Source of the DNA: Bacteroidales bacterium UBA1184
GTDB lineage: Bacteria > Bacteroidota > Bacteroidia > Bacteroidales > ML635J-15
NCBI GenBank assembly: GCA_002310235.1
Contig: DBYO01000041.1
Coordinates: forward strand, 1 to 16,645
DNA length: 16,645 bases
Direction: 5' to 3'
Made by a program: the position numbers and the translations under genes
The notes under the pieces: model-generated
Told to the model about the DNA's origin: nothing
Database searches by the model: none
Seen by the model: the letters and a program-made list of their open reading frames with translations, nothing else
Part shown: positions 14,051-16,645 of the stretch, one piece after another
Layout: each line of letters starts with the position of its first letter
How positions within the stretch are numbered: the first letter of the stretch is position 1

Positions 14051-15192
14051 TTGGCATAACACCACAAGAGAATGTGTTCCGCGAGCAGGAACGGATTTCG
14101 GCGATGATTCGTAGCGGAAAGGTGGAGTATTTCCATATCCGCAAACCCGATTTCACCGAAATACAGATGCGCGACTACCTTTCGCACTTCGATGCCGATG
14201 TGCGGAAACAATTATCGTTGCACGACCATCACCGTCTTGCTGTGGAAATGAATATCGGTGGGGTGCACCTAAACGGCAGAAATCCAAATCCACCCGAGAA
14301 TTTCGGCGGACGAGTTGCTCGTTCGTGCCATAGCGTTGAGGAGGTTCTGCAATGCAAGGACAAGGTTGATTATTGCTTCCTTTCTCCGATTTTCGATTCG
14401 ATAAGCAAGCAAGGTTATTGCTCAAAATTCCCGTTGGCGGAATTGAAGCGACTGTTTGACGAGAAAATTCTCGACGAAAAAGTTTGTGCGCTTTCGGGTG
14501 TAACCTTTGACAATATAAGCGAACTTGAGGAAGTCGGATTTTCATCGTTTGTAATGCTGTCGGCATTGTGGGAACTGCCACGCACAATGTTTATTTCGCA
14601 CCAGAATGCCCGTTTCGACTATGTTTCGGGTTGCAAGGAGGCTTTGCGCGGAGGAATCAGGTTTGTGCAGCTGAGGATGAAGGATGCTTCGGATGACGAG
14701 GTGCTTGCCATTGCGAAGATTTTGCGTCCAGAATGCGACAAGTATGCTGCGCTTCTAACTGTTGACGACAGGATAAATCTTCTCGAAACGGGGCTTTTCG
14801 ATGGCGTACACCTTGGCAAGAACGATATGCCAATCGCCGAGGCTAAAAAACTGACTGGCAACAATTTCCTGCTTGGTGCTACTTGCAATACCGCCGACGA
14901 TGTATTCGCAGCGATTGCCGACGGTGCCGACTATATTGGTATGGGACCGTTCCGCTTCACGACTACCAAGAAAAACCTTTCGGCAATACTCGGACTCGAA
15001 GGTTACAGAAACATAATGCAGAAATTGCAGTCGCGAGGTTTGAAAATGCCGATTTATGCCATCGGAGGAATCACCGTTGACGACCTGGATGACTTGAAAC
15101 AAACTGGAATATACGGAGTTGCGATTTCGTCGGTGATACTTGAATCGCAAAATCCAGACGATACGATAAAACAAATTTTGAAAACATTTTAA
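14038..15192 (+). CDS. thiE: fused TenI-like domain plus thiamine phosphate synthase
   Basis: At 384 residues this is about twice the ThiE length and holds two tandem TIM-barrel domains. The C-terminal part (about 190-384) is a ThiE: FVQLRMKD (209-216), VDDR (242-245), DGVHLG (255-260), GADYIGMGPFRFTTTKK (296-312), YAIGGI (340-345) and VAISS (361-365). It joins HMP-PP and thiazole phosphate. The N-terminal part (about 1-188) has the parallel YFHIRKPDF (31-39), GGVHLNG (74-80), DYCFLSPIFDS (111-121) and a C-terminal ALSGV (151-155), but lacks a clear phosphate-binding T-T-K. The TenI tautomerase His region reads SPIF, so that activity is doubtful. It starts inside thiS. Confidence 0.88.
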   Translation: MRRLIGITPQENVFREQERISAMIRSGKVEYFHIRKPDFTEIQMRDYLSHFDADVRKQLSLHDHHRLAVEMNIGGVHLNGRNPNPPENFGGRVARSCHSVEEVLQCKDKVDYCFLSPIFDSISKQGYCSKFPLAELKRLFDEKILDEKVCALSGVTFDNISELEEVGFSSFVMLSALWELPRTMFISHQNARFDYVSGCKEALRGGIRFVQLRMKDASDDEVLAIAKILRPECDKYAALLTVDDRINLLETGLFDGVHLGKNDMPIAEAKKLTGNNFLLGATCNTADDVFAAIADGADYIGMGPFRFTTTKKNLSAILGLEGYRNIMQKLQSRGLKMPIYAIGGITVDDLDDLKQTGIYGVAISSVILESQNPDDTIKQILKTF

Positions 15193-15205
15193 AAGGTAAA
15201 ATACA

Positions 15206-16003
15206 ATGAATGACAATTTAGTTATTGCAGGAAGAGAATTTTCATCGAGGCTGTTTATCGGCACGGGAAAGTTCCCTTCAAACGAAGTGATGAGACAGGC
15301 AATTGTGGCTTCTGGCTCTCAAATGGTTACTACCGCGCTGAAGAGACTCAACACTCAGGATAGCGGAAGTGAAAACATACTCGATTTCATTCCGAAGGAG
15401 TGTGTTTTGTTGCCCAACACATCTGGTGTGCGTAATGCCGAGGAGGCAGTTTTCGCTGCAAAGATGAACCGTGCTGCGCTTGGCACCGAGTGGCTGAAGC
15501 TCGAAATACATCCCGACCCCAAGTATTTGCTCCCTGATACTCGCGAAACCCTGAAGGCTACCGAGGAATTGGTAAAGCTTGGTTTCAAGGTGCTGCCGTA
15601 TGTTCAGGCTGATCCTGTGGCTTGCAAGCAGTTGGAAGAAATGGGTGCTGCAACCGTAATGCCTTTGGCTTCGCCAATAGGAACCAACAAGGGCATAAAG
15701 AACGAAGAAATGCTTCGCATAATCATTGAGCAGAGCAATATCCCAGTGGTAATTGACGCAGGAATTGGCGCTCCTTCTCACGCTGCATACGCAATGGAAC
15801 TCGGTGCCGATGCATGCCTTATAAATACCGCTATCGCCATTGCCGGTGACCCTGTGAAGATGGCCGAGGCTTTCGCATTGAGCATAAAAGCAGGTCGTAT
15901 GGCTTACTTGTCGGGCTTGGGCAGTGTCAGCAACATGGCTGTTGCAACATCTCCGCTGACAGCATTCTTGGACGAGGAACAAAATACAATTGACAATGGA
16001 TAA
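15206..16003 (+). CDS. thiG: thiazole synthase
   Basis: ThiG makes thiazole phosphate from 1-deoxy-D-xylulose 5-phosphate, dehydroglycine and ThiS thiocarboxylate. The 265 residues carry FIGTGKF (17-23), the Schiff-base lysine in WLKLE (Lys98), VLPYVQADP (about 133-141), VVIDAGIGAPSHAAYAMELG and a late LSGLGSVSN. It lies 13 bases after thiE. The last few codons (NTIDNG) are read from the beginning of a TTGACAAT-type repeat, so the C-terminal tail is probably not conserved. Confidence 0.95.
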   Translation: MNDNLVIAGREFSSRLFIGTGKFPSNEVMRQAIVASGSQMVTTALKRLNTQDSGSENILDFIPKECVLLPNTSGVRNAEEAVFAAKMNRAALGTEWLKLEIHPDPKYLLPDTRETLKATEELVKLGFKVLPYVQADPVACKQLEEMGAATVMPLASPIGTNKGIKNEEMLRIIIEQSNIPVVIDAGIGAPSHAAYAMELGADACLINTAIAIAGDPVKMAEAFALSIKAGRMAYLSGLGSVSNMAVATSPLTAFLDEEQNTIDNG

Positions 16004-16067
16004 TTGGCAATTGATAATGAACAATTGAATCATCAAATTGTTGAATTGTTAAATCGTTGAATTTTTG
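15986..16067. repeat. TTGACAAT / TTGTTGAA AT-rich repeat cluster
   Basis: ACAATTGACAATGG, TAATTGGCAATTGATAATG and ACAATTGAA follow one another. They continue into AAATTGTTGAATTG, TTAAATCG and TTGAATTTTTG units. The run begins within the thiG coding end and fills half the thiG-thiC gap. It looks like the intergenic TTGACAATTGATAAT family seen in many Bacteroidota genomes. Confidence 0.6.
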
Positions 16068-16068
16068 A

Positions 16069-16147
16069 ACCTTTAGCTCAGCGTAGCTAATTTTCAAATC
16101 CTCAAATTTTCAAATCTAGAAACGTGAAACATAGAAACGGCGTAAGC
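16069..16147. repeat. second copy of the AGCTAAAGGTT hairpin and GGCTTACGCCGTTT word
   Basis: AACCTTTAGCTCAGCGTA (16069-16086) is the exact reverse complement of 173-190, and TTAGCT/AGCTAA (16073-16078, 16085-16090) form a hairpin. TTTTCAAATCCTCAAATTTT (16091-16110) matches the words at 12814-12840. AAACGGCGTAAGCC (16135-16148) is the reverse complement of a GGCTTACGCCGTTT word like those at 126-305. All lie between thiG and thiC. Confidence 0.65.
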
Positions 16148-16172
16148 CACAGAAACTAAAAAACTTAACTAT

Positions 16173-16645
16173 ATGGCACAGGAAAATTGTTATAGCGACG
16201 ACAGAGTAAAGAAAATATATGTCAAAGGGAAAAGATTCCCGGTGGAAGTTGGAATGAAGCAGGTGCTTTTGACCGACACTGTTGTCGAAGGAGAAAGAAT
16301 TCCAAACGGAAGCATAAACATTTACGATACAGGCGGTGTTTTTACCGATCCCAACTATAAGCACGATGTAAAAAAAGGCATTCCGCGTCTGCGCGAGGCT
16401 TGGCACAAGGACGATGACAACTTTGAGCAGCTCAACGAATTCACATCGCGCTACACCAACGCCCAGCTTGCCGACGACGAACTCAAGAAAATTGCCTTCC
16501 CGATTACCTATCTGCCCAAGAAGGCAAAGAAAGGCAAGGCTTTCACACAGATGGCGTTGGCTCGTCAGGGAATCGTAACCCCCGAAATGGAATACATTGC
16601 TATAAGGGAAAACCTCGGTAAGGAAAACAAGGACAGCTACATCAC
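16173..16645 (+). CDS. thiC: phosphomethylpyrimidine synthase, N-terminal part (partial)
   Basis: The frame starts at ATG 16173 and runs off the right edge after 157 codons. ThiC is a radical-SAM enzyme that turns aminoimidazole ribotide into HMP-P. The visible part includes NGSINIYDTGGVFTDP (about 47-62), PRLREAW and ARQGIVTPEMEYIAIREN, which are typical of the ThiC N-terminal region. The CX2CX4C iron-sulfur motif lies beyond the window. It is separated from thiG by a 169-base repeat-rich gap with no distinct promoter found. Confidence 0.93.
   Translation, partial: MAQENCYSDDRVKKIYVKGKRFPVEVGMKQVLLTDTVVEGERIPNGSINIYDTGGVFTDPNYKHDVKKGIPRLREAWHKDDDNFEQLNEFTSRYTNAQLADDELKKIAFPITYLPKKAKKGKAFTQMALARQGIVTPEMEYIAIRENLGKENKDSYI

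Noticed and set aside
1..16645. CRISPR array, tRNA, rRNA, transposase or integrase
   Set aside because: No regularly spaced direct repeats, no tRNA-like cloverleaf with T-loop, and no transposase or recombinase motifs were found on either strand.

Overview
The window looks like a chromosomal segment of a Bacteroidales/Bacteroidota bacterium. The signs are TAnnTTTG-type -7 promoter elements, absence of obvious Shine-Dalgarno sites, a FISUMP-domain surface protein with the phrase VDLGLPSGTKWATCNVGA, a TPP-riboswitch-led thiD-thiS-thiE-thiG-thiC cluster, and AT-rich TTGACAAT-type intergenic repeats. I cannot name the genus.

Layout. (1) Positions 1-126 are the C-terminus of DNA polymerase I, followed by about 200 bp of small GGCTTCGCCGTTT-type hairpin words. 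(2) On the minus strand, a nitroreductase (933-1571) is followed by a family-6-like uracil/hypoxanthine-DNA glycosylase (333-923). (3) On the plus strand, 1676-4072 holds a tight three-gene block: a DltB-type MBOAT acyltransferase, a DltD-like SGNH-type acyltransferase, and a 39-residue single-pass microprotein that is easy to miss. The microprotein ends in CLYTTF, which fits the position of the DltX-type C-terminal acyl-shuttle hexapeptide. No DltA-like or DltC-like gene is present here.

(4) From about 4.1 to 11.5 kb the DNA is visibly more AT-rich and accessory. It holds an anchored protein with two possible LprI-like segments (4275-5237) and a convergent lipoprotein plus FISUMP pair (5435-6868). 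Next come a secreted Cys-rich small protein (7063-7353) and a compact minus-strand operon of four genes (11489 to 7404). The operon encodes a four-TM protein with a large external domain, a P-loop GTPase with GPPSSGKT/ETPG/NKVD motifs, and two coiled-coil proteins sharing a homologous N-terminal domain. One of these two is membrane-anchored and the other has a lysine-rich tail. I read the operon as a GTPase-centred conflict or signalling system; its function is not established.

(5) Positions 12079-12797 encode an overlapping MNT nucleotidyltransferase / HEPN pair. (6) From about 12850 to the end is the thiamine operon: promoter, TPP aptamer, thiD, thiS, a fused TenI-like/ThiE protein, thiG, then a repeat-rich gap and the start of thiC. 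These enzymes make HMP-PP and thiazole phosphate and join them into thiamine phosphate.

The two most interesting items are the MBOAT/DltD/microprotein acyl-transfer block and the GTPase plus paired coiled-coil operon.
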